DNA of 12,881 bases from Echinostoma caproni (lineage: Eukaryota > Platyhelminthes > Trematoda > Plagiorchiida > Echinostomatidae), in the NCBI GenBank assembly GCA_900618425.1, contig UZAN01000201.1, positions 1 through 12,881 on the forward strand, in the 5' to 3' direction. The notes beneath the pieces were generated by a model, which made no database searches, was not told the origin of the DNA, and saw only the letters and a program-made list of their open reading frames with translations. The translations under genes were made by a program, and so were the position numbers. Positions 1-8,935 of this stretch are shown here, piece after piece; position 1 is the stretch's first letter; each line of letters begins with the position of its first letter.

Positions 1-59
1 GCAATGGAGGACTCTCCTCGACCAGCACCGATGCTCTAGTAATATAACACTACTACTAC

Positions 60-605
60 TCCTTACTACTGTGTACTACAAAAATCTCACTTACATTCCA
101 AGGAAAGGCATGTAGACAAATTGATGGCGTGGCCATGGAAAGCCCTTTGGGAGCAGTACGTCCGGATTTATTCATGGCACACTTGAGACCTCCAGATCAT
201 AATTTACTGAAATGTTATACCGAAGATATGTTAATGGTATTCTCATAATCACTGGCAATGTGACATAGGGTAAGAACATTTTCATATTCCTCAATTGATG
301 ACATCAGAACATACAATTCAGCATGGGAACCAAACAGAATAATTGCCTGGGCTTCCTTAACATAAATGTTAACCGAAATGCATATGGAACCATGTCACGG
401 TCGGTCTCTGGTAAAACAACTTGGACAGATCAGCACATGCACTTTGAAAGTTTTGTGCAAATTGCACAGAAAGGTGGTCCTATTCGATAGAGCCCAACGA
501 ACTTGCACTAACAACGAGATAGCAAACGAGTTCAGCTTTTTGCTCAACAAGTTACCAATAAAGGGGTATCCAGAGGTATCTGTTGACAGGGACAGTGGAC
601 TGAAG
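60..605 (+). pseudogene. PLE reverse transcriptase fragment (palm and thumb), copy A
   Basis: This is the second half of the RT domain, which would copy element RNA onto target DNA. The block at 117-155 reads QIDGVAMESPLG; the family normally has GVAMGSPLG, so the second Gly is now Glu. The catalytic motif C, normally YVDD, appears at 216-227 as YTED, so the first catalytic Asp of that pair is lost. The frame then shifts. The thumb is read in frame 2 from 275, with two adjacent TGA stops at 296-301, through FLNINVNRNAYGT and TTWTDQH. It breaks at TAG 488. Frame 3 resumes at 489 with AQRTCTNNEIANEFSFLL and GYPEV, normally followed by the linker. Identification as PLE is firm; the fragment is inactive. 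Confidence 0.9.
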
Positions 606-659
606 GATTAAAAGTCCGTTGTTGCTTCAGCGTTTAGATTGGAGAAATCAATTTGACTT

Positions 660-1157
660 CTATTCAAAGGTGATGACGGAACTGACCTAATCCAACAATG
701 GTTGCGTTTAGTTTTCAACCGGACTTACCACGCAACCAAACTCAGAACTGTAAACAGAACAAGGGTTAAAGAGCGCTCATCTCTGTACGCCAACTCAAAC
801 GCATTCTACCAATTTCAATGTGGGTGTGGAGACACTTAATTAGAGAGAACAGAAAGGCAAACACGTAATTGGGTTTTAAAACACATTCCGAACTGCGTTA
901 AATGCAACGTTTCTACGTCAAAATCCGCACAAAAAGTAACTGGTTAGTACTGTGGTTAGAAAACACCAAGTTCATCGATGGCCAAGTTCATGCTGATGAA
1001 GCAACGCCTCGTTGATCGTGAGAAAGCATTTCGAGTGATTTTTACCAATGATAACACCAGAATGCTCAAGATTGCCGAGACGATTGCAATCAAGCGATGG
1101 AAACCGATTCTTTGTCACCAGAAGGACTTGTTCATCACATTGGCCTTAACTTGGTGA
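660..1157 (+). pseudogene. PLE linker and GIY-YIG endonuclease fragment, copy A
   Basis: In PLEs this domain nicks target DNA to prime reverse transcription. Frame 3 reads GDDGTDLIQQWLRL, KLRTVNRTRVKERS, then FYQFQCGCGDT at about 804-836, matching the Cys-rich lead into the YIG motif. The YIG tyrosine codon is now TAA (837-839), followed by L-E-R-T where the family has I-G-R-T, so both the Tyr and the Gly are lost. A second stop, TAG, lies at 945-947. The C-terminal part is well kept: DREKAFRVIFTND, TRMLKIAETIAIKRWKP, and the end at TGA 1155-1157. The 3' part of this domain is less damaged than its motif core. Confidence 0.88.
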
Positions 1158-3988
1158 TGCCTCCCTCATTTACTAGTGTTTATTTGTACTCCATTTCCAA
1201 ACCCTGTATACACATTGTGTTTGTCTGCAGTTGAGATGCAGCGACATCGTCTAGGACATAATTCGTGCAATTTTGCCACACTGGCGGCTTCGCTTTCAAA
1301 TTGATCACTAGAAAAGTTTTCACATTCAACAGAGCATAGTTCGATATGGGCAGAGATCCTATGTATTATTTTCATGCACATTGGATAAGACATACTAAAC
1401 CTATGCATGTGGTTTTAATCAATAGATTCTATTTATTTGGAATTGTATCTCAAAGCTTCATCTTACGAGGAATAATGGAATTCTTGGAAGTCATTGCGTG
1501 TGATGGATGTTTATGTGAAATGTGCATGAAGAGGTGACAAGAGCAATCAGTTTAAACCAATTTCCACTCATGTGACTAACTTCGAATTGATATTACCCAT
1601 GCCTTTTAATGGAAATTAACCAGTTGTTATATTATTCGAAAAAAACCTTCGTCTTTTAATTTTTCAAACGTTCAAAGTCCACGTTTAATCAAAGTTTGGC
1701 CATTCATCCGACGAATAGACGCAGTTTTTATGTAAGAAATTATTTGCAAGCACATTTTATGTGCCATGTACAAATATAAAATAACATTTCCTTCCAATTT
1801 ATATATGTATAAGCGTCCCTATATGACGTTATTCTATTCGCCTCGATATTTACTGAACGCTGTTTCGTCAACTGTACCGGTGAGTTCTTCCGGAATTTCA
1901 ATTTGAGTTTTACAAGGAAACAAAGATGAACCGAACAAGTTTTTGTGTGCTAGATTCAGCAATTAACAGTCTATTGTACCTTACAAATCATGAAGTTCAA
2001 ACCAACTGATCAAATTGAGAATCCCTACGGTATTCATTTTTTCCAAACATTTACCGTTAAGTTTGAACCGTTTAAAATACAATTGTTTTCGAAATCATTT
2101 CGTCTTTCATTGACACTGGAGCTTTTATCCGGAAACTGATAGGAGTGTATTTGATGAAAAACGCAATTTATAGTTTTGCATGTTTTCTCTGAAGGACATT
2201 TCTCGAGGTGTCTAATAATAGTTTTCATTTCGAAAATACGCAAAATATTAACTTACTCAATGCTCTAATAACTAATTCATATGGAATAATATATAAATCA
2301 GGTCAGCCATATGTCTAGTCGAAATGATCGTAATGAAAAACGATATTCATCATGAAATCTTTCAAGATTTTAGATCAGTTTATGTTTGGTAATGTCATAC
2401 ATCTTCTCCAGGTATACAATGAAAACAAACAAATAAACCCTTGGTCTCGTTACGAATCGGTGAATTATACTTTTTAAAATCCGAAAATTTTCTACAACAC
2501 AGCTTCCATAACTGATCTACACGTAGATTATACGAATCGCTACCCCGTGTGTTTCTCCATACGTTTAGTCGAAGTCATGAACTTTCCCGGTTAGGAAGAT
2601 GAAACAGTAATCTCAAAAAGATCCTCGTGATTCACATAGATTCAGCCATCATGGAAAGCAAAAATAATATGTCAGCCGTAAACGCTCACGCAGTAATCTC
2701 TGATCTCCTCCACATCTCCGAAAATGCATACACTGGAAGTTGTGAGATTTCTTACTCTACGTGAAGAACACGGATCTCAGAGGGCAAGGAGATTTTGACG
2801 CATAAAAAAAGATTTGTTTGCCGGGAAAATTCCTTTCACATTGTTACCTTTTATAGTTGGGCATGTGGATTGAGTAAGCATTATAAGCAACTTAATTTCT
2901 GATTAGTTACGCATATGCTGAAATAATGAATTAGATTACACTAAATGATAACCCAACAAGGTTACGAAAATATTTAAATTGAAAACTCTGGGGTTTTACT
3001 TTAGACTTATGCCCAGAAATACCCAACTTCGCCATTCATACAGAATGTACAACTGATATGAAAGGATATTTTTTTCGTTTGTTCGAAGTTAAGCTCAACT
3101 GGACCACGTAAGTTTACGATTCATTGGAAAAACTGTTTTGATAGGAAAACTTACAAATGCAGATTTCCATTGCCAGCACTGCGTTCTGTGAATGACCTTG
3201 TTCGGTTATATTTGGTTTCCTCTTTCTGCATTTTCTGGGTCATCGTGTGGTCAAAAGCACACTTTGCACGACCTGAATTCCGTACTTTCCGGGACATAGT
3301 TAGGTTTGCGCTAAAAAAACAACGTAATAGTTGACCGGAAGATTGATTCAATGCAACAGATAAATGTATATTCACATCTTCAGTAATTCGCACTTAACTG
3401 CCTCACTGAAGTCGGAAGAATAGTGGTAGACTATCAACGGTAAATTTGTTTGGTCAATATCTGACATTGACTGCCTGATTAACGTTGGTACATTTTGTAA
3501 CAACTTTTTGAAGATCAACAGAAAGATTTCTAACAGGATGCGCCCGGCAGTGCATCAGGTGGCCACATCAATTTGGTTTTTCTTAATGACAGCTGGCCCA
3601 GTTAATTGCTTCGGAATACTAAAGGCTAGCAATTGAACGGCAGTATCCCTTTTATTTTATCTTTGCGGTTTAAGTGCCTATACAAGTTTAAATGCATATT
3701 GTATATTCGTAATTCACTCCATTTCCTAAGCCCCGTCGGACAGCTTGAGAAGCCTTTTTCAGCAATGCCTATCCATGAAAAAGCTATAAAACGTCTATCA
3801 TGTCACCAATGTATTGTCAATCACCTCATGACTCGCTATCCAAACTCCTGATGACAGGTCCACATCCCAAAACGCTTTTTCAACCGTGTTACAAACGCAT
3901 CCTCTCTACGTAGCCTTTCTCAATTACAAATTCAAAACAGTCACAAACGAAGAATCACACGTGACATTGAAGCACATTTTAGTTTTAA
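1158..3988. other. AT-rich sequence without recognised genes
   Basis: The first few hundred bases may be the 3' untranslated tail of PLE copy A, but I see no defining end, poly(A) run or target-site duplication. Open frames here are short and look like chance. These include a 63-codon + frame ending at 1537, an 80-codon - frame at 1166-1408, a 69-codon - frame at 2034-2243 and an 80-codon - frame at 3151-3393. A short + frame at about 2605-2760 has a fairly protein-like composition but no match I know and no clear splice sites. No RNA gene or long repeat was seen. Confidence 0.5.
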
Positions 3989-4145
3989 TTTGATCATATA
4001 ACCGAAGAAGAAGTCGAAAACGATCTTAGTCGCTTAGGTCCCCGCGTTTTCTCTTTATGCCAAAATTGGAAGTTTCCAACAATTGTACCGTTCTCTTGAA
4101 GAATGCTGAGCATGAAATCGAAGAAAACATAAAGCAAATAAAGGG
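3989..4145 (+). pseudogene. Possible N-terminal PLE fragment, copy C
   Basis: Frame 2 is open from 3989 to a TGA at 4097 and reads ITEEEVENDLSRLGPRVFSL. This resembles the conserved block before the RT in PLE proteins: an acidic stretch, then L-S-x-L-G-P-x-F. After a shift to frame 1, a charged stretch KNAEHEIEENIKQIK follows to about 4143, again like the helical region that comes after that block. Both the order and the + orientation agree with copies A and B. The RT core that should follow several hundred bases downstream was not found. The stretch is short and the match is from memory of the family pattern, so chance resemblance is possible. A GTAAGT at 4145 could alternatively mark an exon end. 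Confidence 0.35.
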
Positions 4146-4949
4146 TAAGTGATACAAACTTAAAAATAATGGAGTGGTAAAAATCCTTTTAAGAAAATAC
4201 GTGGAAGTTAAGAGGAATACGAGGCTCCTATGTCCGTATGAATAGAGTATTTAGGATTGCTGATCACATCGTTTTTCAATGTAGGCGATCTGAGTTAGAC
4301 CCTCTGCTCCAACCCCAAACAGTCACTTATCAATGATAGACATGATTGTAAACCTAAGTGGATTCCGTTTAGAATCCAGAAACGCATTTAGAGGGGCAGT
4401 ATTGATTCAAACAGCCAAAATGTAGAATACAGAGGAAAAATTTTCCAAGCGGATGTTATTTTTTGTGTGATGGACGTAACAAGCTGTCGCGTTTCTAAAA
4501 ACGATTTCACATTCGAAATCCGCAGCAATATACAAAAACCCCTCATGGAACAACATTAATGTTTTTCGTTTTTGTTGTGAACCGCGAACGCTGTCAATGT
4601 CTGGAATCCATTTGACTGAATCTATGTATGGGTATGTCTGATAAGTCTTTTGTCGGTTTATTGAATTGTGTGATGATCTCAATTTGCAATTCGCTTAGCC
4701 GAAAAAGGCAGAACTAATCACGGTTCATTTTAATTTGCCAAACATTCGTCAGGCACGCAATCGTCCGCATATCGCAGAGCGTTGTTCAATCATGATGTTC
4801 TTTTTTGCGCCTGATTTTCCGCGGAAGAGTAGCAAACGTTACAATGCGGAAATGTGGATGTACGGGTGAAATAAATGGAACTTCGAATTAATAATGCGTG
4901 ACTTTTGCAGGAATGATTTCAGACATTCCGTTTAACAATTGATTTGCAG
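4146..4949. other. No recognised gene
   Basis: AT-rich sequence. The longest open frame is 91 codons on the - strand (4407-4682). It has no motif I recognise and is within what chance gives in a window of this size and composition. If the fragment before it is a PLE, its RT part should lie here, but I could not find the ILPA, GVAMGSPLG or YVDD blocks in any + frame. Confidence 0.45.
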
Positions 4950-4972
4950 TTTCAAACAGCTGTTGTTTGAAA
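4950..4972. repeat. Perfect 9-bp hairpin
   Basis: TTTCAAACA at 4950-4958 is the exact reverse complement of TGTTTGAAA at 4964-4972, with the 5-base loop GCTGT. It sits in otherwise featureless AT-rich DNA, with no T-run or gene end beside it on either strand, so its role is unknown. A short stem like this can arise by chance. Confidence 0.7.
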
Positions 4973-5281
4973 AACCAATAAAATCGGATCATATCGAGTT
5001 GCAGAAATTGGTCCGTGTTTAAAATATGCAATTTTCATGGGAACTTCGACATGGTTTGCAACCTATTCCTCCTGAAATATTTGAACGTTTGCGTGGTGGA
5101 CATTTTGCAGAATGTGTTGGTTTTATGAATGAGACTGAATAGAATTTTCTATGAGTTCAACGTTGAATAACCTGAGTGGATGGTAATACTTGATGGGGAA
5201 TCAACTGGGATTTGACTTTGTTTGGTCGGTTTAACCTTTTATAACTTGCGAGTCGCATTTCTCAGTCAGTTGTTCTCTGCA

Positions 5282-5578
5282 CTAATGTGTGCTGTTGTTG
5301 AAAAGAAATTGTGTAGCCAGTTGAACCAAAGCATTTTTGATAGTCCTTTCAGACGCGTATACTGAACAGCACGGATTATTCAACCGCACATTTGCTCCTT
5401 CTGGTTTAGTGGCATGTAACTGAATGTAATCCTTCCAAATATGATCAGATGAATCTCTTGCTAAAACCCTGAGCCATATTCCACTGTTATCTGCCAATTC
5501 ATAGGAAACGCACACCACAATGTCATCACCCTTATCAGCAATGCCGGTTACACCCCAATCAAGTGAAGTTGATTCCTC
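5282..5578 (-). CDS. Unidentified open frame or exon, 98 codons, - strand
   Basis: Reading the - strand, the frame is open from 5578 (just after a TGA at 5581-5579) to a TAG at 5284-5282. The product is not recognised. The sequence looks protein-like: it includes TGIADKGDDIVVCVSYELAD, then GIWLRVLARDSSDHIWKDYI, VRLNNPCCSVYASERTI and ends QFLFNNSTH. There is no signal peptide, membrane segment or known motif. It has no internal Met; the first possible non-ATG start is a GTG at 5518, so if real it is more likely a terminal exon than a whole gene. An AG preceded by a partly pyrimidine-rich stretch (about 5600-5580, read on the - strand) could be its acceptor. It overlaps the + exon candidate by about 74 bases in antisense, so probably only one of the two is real. 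Confidence 0.35.
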   Translation of the reverse strand, partial: EESTSLDWGVTGIADKGDDIVVCVSYELADNSGIWLRVLARDSSDHIWKDYIQLHATKPEGANVRLNNPCCSVYASERTIKNALVQLATQFLFNNSTH

Positions 5579-5756
5579 TCAGAGCGGGCCGAATACAGGT
5601 GGGTACAATCATCCGCGTGCTACCGATGAGAAAATCGATATGGAAAACCAGACTGCCTTCTTCTCTCAACCAATTACGGATTTTCAATGCGTTGGTGGTA
5701 CACGGTACTACGGATCCGCGTCTGGTCCGGGGTCAATGAAGCGTTCCAAAATGTAG
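5505..5756 (+). CDS. Candidate terminal exon, unidentified Ser/Pro/Gly-rich protein C-terminus
   Basis: An acceptor-like CATAG ends at 5504 after a moderately pyrimidine-rich stretch. The frame is then open for 83 codons to TAG at 5754-5756. The first ATG is at 5520. The product is not recognised. It begins with a Ser/Thr/Pro-rich stretch (MSSPLSAMPVTPQSSEVDSS), then a Gly/Asn/charged stretch, then the aromatic and Gly-rich FSQPITDFQCVGGTRYYGSA, and ends in a basic tail, SMKRSKM. There are no membrane segments. GC is visibly higher than in the flanks, as expected for coding sequence. A CAG/GTGGGT at about 5599 could act as a donor and would shorten the exon. No upstream exon was identified. 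The alternative is that the opposed - frame is the real one. Confidence 0.42.
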   Translation, partial: ETHTTMSSPLSAMPVTPQSSEVDSSQSGPNTGGYNHPRATDEKIDMENQTAFFSQPITDFQCVGGTRYYGSASGPGSMKRSKM

Positions 5757-6244
5757 GTTGCACTAAATAACACCTTTTGTTCCTGTCGATTCGTTCCTCG
5801 CGTATTCAATGAGGATATGGTTGCCCTTCAAAATCGGAATGAGCCCTGAATTACCAAAAAATGAATTTTTAATATAATATAAGTGTTGGATTTCAATCCC
5901 TTTGTTATAGTCGATAAAACGACATCACCGAGATTCATGCAGAACAGGAAAACAATAAAGTCGAAAGTACTGTTAGGTAAGATTAATTATTATAAGGAAA
6001 ATACCATCAACTTAACGTGGGATGGAAAGCCAAGAAATGTTTTGGAGGATTTATGGCAAATACTCAAGTAATTAGACATTCCCTTATTAAGATTTGGTAT
6101 AAAAGTGTATGGAGAAGCATTGTGGATCAACAGAACTCCGCATCATGGGCAATTTACTTTTGGAAGCAGATTAAATTAATTATGTTAGCCTTGAATAATT
6201 TTGCCTTAGATCCACAAGCGTGTACGTTGTTTTTTGTTGTATAG
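5757..6244 (+). other. No recognised gene; possible 3' UTR or intron
   Basis: AT-rich, with two overlapping short + frames (5883-6071 and 6017-6244) that look like chance. If the exon ending at 5756 is terminal, this would be its 3' untranslated region. No canonical AATAAA lies close by; the nearest on the + strand downstream is at 6529-6534. Confidence 0.35.
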
Positions 6245-6376
6245 ATTTGTGTAAAGGTTCTACTTATTCACCATGTGAGTTTGTGGGAAATAATAATGTG
6301 TTAATCTCATCACTGCCGCATGCTTTTCCCTTCGAAGTTCCTTCATTCGAATTAGAAGCCGCTTATCTCTGTTCAG
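6245..6376 (+). CDS. Candidate internal exon, 132 bp, phase 1-1, unidentified protein
   Basis: A strong polypyrimidine tract with TATAG at about 6224-6244 reads as a splice acceptor, and TTCAG/GTCAGT at 6376-6377 reads as a donor. The 132 bases between are open in one frame, with one base carried in and one out, so the exon is symmetric and could be skipped without a frameshift. The translated part includes LCKGSTYSPCEFVGNNN, then SSLPHAFPFEVPSFELEAAY and LCS. The product is not recognised. It has three Cys and a Pro/Phe-rich middle, which would fit an extracellular or secreted domain, but that is only a guess. The adjoining + exon candidate ends in a stop, so this would belong to a different gene or to a different reading of that region. 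Confidence 0.38.
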
Positions 6377-7880
6377 GTCAGTTGTAGAACCAGCGCTTTA
6401 ATTGTGCATTACGTTTATGTTTACAATGCATGCTTAGAAGATTTGCGGTGTGGCTCTATCGTGAACCGCAGTTGAATTCACAAATATTACTTATGGATCA
6501 GGGAACTAAACATGTAATTTTATTATGCAATAAATAATCAGCTATGCGAGAGTACGTCACTGCCATCGGATGTATTTTGCATGATGAATGCTAGACCTCT
6601 TAGACGGTAACTTTCACTGTGTAGTTTGACGATGCGGCAATACCTGCTAACTGTGAATGGACAAGATACAGATTTCGTGCACAAGTACTCGCCTGTTTCC
6701 AAATCCAAAGATAATTCTGTGCAGCTAAAATCGACTTTTGAAAACGATCACTTTTAAACGCACCTCTGATTTCGAAAGGAACCACTTTGCACCGATCATC
6801 AGTGTATCAATAAAATGTGAAAAGATAAATTGTCAACTTAAATGTGCTTTTAAATGGTCAACGTCAAACTGATAAATATGACCAAATTATTGACTGTTTA
6901 AAGTGTCTTAAGCATCGTGGCGCATAGTCTTTAGTTGCTTAGTCAACCGACAAACCAGATCATAATTAGTATGCAATCCTGGATTCATACTTTTTTTCAC
7001 TGTGACTGTTTTGTTTACTTTAAATTTACGGCACAATAATGACAATCAAAGTTTCATTTTTTTCATTTATTCTCTGACATTTTGTTCATATCTCAAATAC
7101 CGGTGAGTTTTGACTCAGCTGTAGGCCCTACCAGACAACATACACCAAACCTTCTTCACGTAAGGGAAAAATATACGATAGGAGCTCAAATATGCAAGTG
7201 TATGTTGTTTTCAAACTTGGTCATGATTCTTTGTTGGCCGTATGGGTGATTCCACGGCCGCATTATTGTAAAATAAACAGGCATGAATGCCTAAACAGGT
7301 TAATCCAGACACAACTGAGCATTCATCAGTTTTCCCGACTTTATTTTATGTGATAGACAGTCATTCATTTTGTTCCGGTGCCGTGTCTGACGGGTGGGAA
7401 TGATTAATGTTGGTTCAACATGGTTGATGTCAATGACTGACGTGCTTCCATCATCGCTTGGGTTCTCACATTATCCTAAATGAGGCTTAAACAATTCGAA
7501 TTCTTTCGCTATTTATTAAAATGTAAATTAAATCTGAAATGTTGGTTAAATGTTTTGATAAATGGACAAAGAATAGTAATAAAAAACGGGAAACCTTGTT
7601 TCATCATCATTCTGAATCATTTATTTTTCGAGATAAACTTGCACGGAAAGCACAATAAAGCTAGGTTATACGATATTTATGGAGGTACGTCTAGCTGAAT
7701 CTCAACTGGTACAATACGATAAAAACCTACAGTTATTGTCGTTGAACAGTACATCAGGTTACACACGAATAAAACACAGCCGAATCCTCACAGTTTTACC
7801 ATTGCCATTTCAGTAATAGTGTGACTGACAGCTATTTTTGCACACAGACCGGGCTCCAGATTTTCTGATTGCCACCGACT
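6377..7880. other. No recognised gene
   Basis: AT-rich, with polyadenylation-like AATAAA at 6529-6534 and 6809-6814 (+). On the - strand, 6785-6600 is open and fairly protein-like (for example LWIWKQASTCARNLYLVHSQ), ending in TAA; it could be a short terminal exon but has no clear acceptor or known motif. The 72-codon + frame at 7480-7698 is rich in AT-coded residues and looks like chance. No RNA gene or transposon core was seen. Confidence 0.4.
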
Positions 7881-7994
7881 CCTCGCACTTAACCAGCCGG
7901 GGGTTGTTGGGTCCAGACCATGATACGTCATCAACAGAAATCGGGCAACAAATGACGCAGGCTGTTTGTTTCACATCCTTGGTTAAGGGCGAGG
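7881..7994. repeat. Foldback with imperfect 15-bp inverted arms
   Basis: CCTCGCACTTAACCA (7881-7895) and TGGTTAAGGGCGAGG (7980-7994) are reverse complements at 14 of 15 positions, 84 bases apart. Inside lie a second stem, CGTCAT (7926-7931) with ATGACG (7952-7957), and a tight GGTC/GACC pair at 7910-7919. The stretch is GC-richer than its surroundings. It may be a remnant of a small foldback or MITE-like element or a structured RNA. No flanking target duplication was identified. The 72-codon + frame over it (7838-8056) is not supported as a gene. Confidence 0.5.
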
Positions 7995-8154
7995 GTTGGT
8001 TATGGTGTGATTTTACTCAGTGTTTTATTGGAGGGTGTGCGTATGCATGCGGATGAGGGGTCAAATTTGAGAATGAACTTTCATCATGTGATGCGGTCAA
8101 TCGGCGTCTAACACAACATGGGATGTGCCTCTTGATCCGTGTATCGAACTACTT

Positions 8155-8935
8155 ACCTATTCTGCCGGCTTAAGCTGCTTTGCAGCCACATGCGGGTCAC
8201 AAATATTGCAAACATTACAGGAAGACAGATTTATCGGTGATAGCAACTTCAAATCACTCAAACCGACTGACAGCTGTATGACCTCCCAAACACACATAAA
8301 CCAGCAATTCCATTCATGCTTATCCTATCCATGATCGATTCGCCACAACACAAATATAACATGAAGGGTAGTTTCGAAATAGTTGAACTAATAGACGATT
8401 AGAACGTCAACGATAATTTCTTGGTTCCTTTCGATACTGAATCATTATTCACCGAGTTGCTATTTCGTGAGACAATCAAATACACTTTAGATGGAACAGT
8501 AAATGGAGCAATATAACTTAGGTTTTGGCTCACCGTTCTCGGAACTGGAACGTCTCCCGCTCTTATGCTTATCTGAAATCTGTTTTGGTTTCCAAGGAAA
8601 ACCCTATCTACAAATAGGTGGTGTGGCAATGGGAAGCCCATTGGGGTCTATCCTTTCAAACCATTTCGTCACGAAGTTAAAGAGTGAGGCAGTCCATAGT
8701 TCAGATCAGTTTATATTATTCAGAATATAAGGTCGACAACAAGTAACTTCTTTGATTCGAGTCATGAACAATTTTTACACGAATAAACATTTCCCACCGG
8801 AAGAAAAAAACAATCAACTCTTGTTTTTATACATTTTATTGACAAGCAGGCAGGATAGAACAATCCATAGGAATGTGTACCGCAGGTGTACATGGACGGG
8901 TTTTGAATGGCTGCCATTTAAACTCCGTGTATGTA
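8155..8935 (+). mobile_element. Decayed Penelope-like retroelement, copy B (RT region)
   Basis: A second, independent PLE relic. In order it shows ILPA (8159-8170, then a stop), a degraded DKG/ATVV-like stretch, LQEDRF, SLKPTDS, a broken PK-THKPAIP region (about 8280-8310), LILSMIDSPQHK, KGSFEIVE, FDTESLFTELLFRETIKYTL, the palm block LQIGGVAMGSPLGSILSNHF, VDN in place of motif C, then NNQLLFLYILLT and HRNVYRRCTWTG. Unlike copy A it keeps the fingers and motif A. After about 8903 the match weakens to HLNSVYVSC in another frame and is lost by about 8935; no linker or GIY-YIG follows. Frames change at least four times and stops are frequent. Confidence 0.9.
8361..8902 (+). pseudogene. PLE reverse transcriptase core, copy B
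   Basis: Frame 3 (8361-8513) holds KGSFEIVE, a TAG at 8400-8402, then PFDTESLFTELLFRETIK; the Asp of FDTESLF at 8433-8435 is the first catalytic Asp of motif A, so that residue is kept. A frameshift follows near 8514 and frame 1 carries CFGFQGKPYLQIGGVAMGSP, the family signature, at about 8578-8637. Motif C is read in frame 2 at 8726-8740 as YKVDN, where the second Asp of the YVDD motif is Asn. Frame 1 resumes with the thumb (RQDRTIHRNVYRRCTWTG) to about 8902. The enzyme cannot be made from this copy. Confidence 0.88.

Larger units (their letters stand above)
60..1157 (+). mobile_element. Decayed Penelope-like retroelement, copy A (3' half)
   Basis: Remains of a PLE, a retroelement whose single protein joins a reverse transcriptase to a GIY-YIG endonuclease. 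Blocks appear in the expected order. In frame 3 (60-230) there is LLLCTT, TFQGK and the PLE palm block QIDGVAMESPLG. In frame 2 (275-487) there is FLNINVNRNAYGT and KTTWTDQH. Frame 3 then resumes (489-1157) with EIANEFSFLL, KGYPEV, LRTVNRTRVKERS, the Cys-rich YQFQCGCGDT, ERTERQ, RVIFTNDNTRML and IAIKRWKP, ending TW before a TGA at 1155. PLE proteins usually end near this point, so the 3' coding end looks real. The 5' part, including the fingers and the first catalytic Asp, is missing or lies before the window; bases 1-59 may hold a degraded continuation with TAC repeats. Frameshifts and stops show it is dead. Confidence 0.93.

Noticed and set aside
49..80. TAC-rich stretch as a microsatellite
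   Set aside because: Only about four tandem units, and the later part (LLLCTT) matches the PLE protein before the palm block.
990..1026. CTGATGA followed by a CAACG/CGTTG stem and GAGAAAGC, resembling a hammerhead ribozyme core
   Set aside because: PLEs can carry hammerhead motifs, but here the stem does not join the core bases correctly, GAAA is displaced, and the stretch is explained as PLE coding sequence (RLVDREKAF).
3848..3878. CTGATGA with CCAAAACG downstream, another possible hammerhead
   Set aside because: No GAAA at the required place and no good stem II between the two parts.
4407..4682. 91-codon - frame
   Set aside because: No recognisable motif or splice context; length is within chance expectation.
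6757..6805. On the - strand, CTGATGA with GAAA 22 bases later
   Set aside because: The bases between cannot form the closing stem II, so the core would not fold.
7358..7439. CAGTCATT and AATGACTG as an inverted repeat
   Set aside because: Only 8 bp over a long spacer with no further pairing; easily chance.
8399..8641. 80-codon - frame
   Set aside because: Lies antisense to the RT core of PLE copy B and is its shadow.
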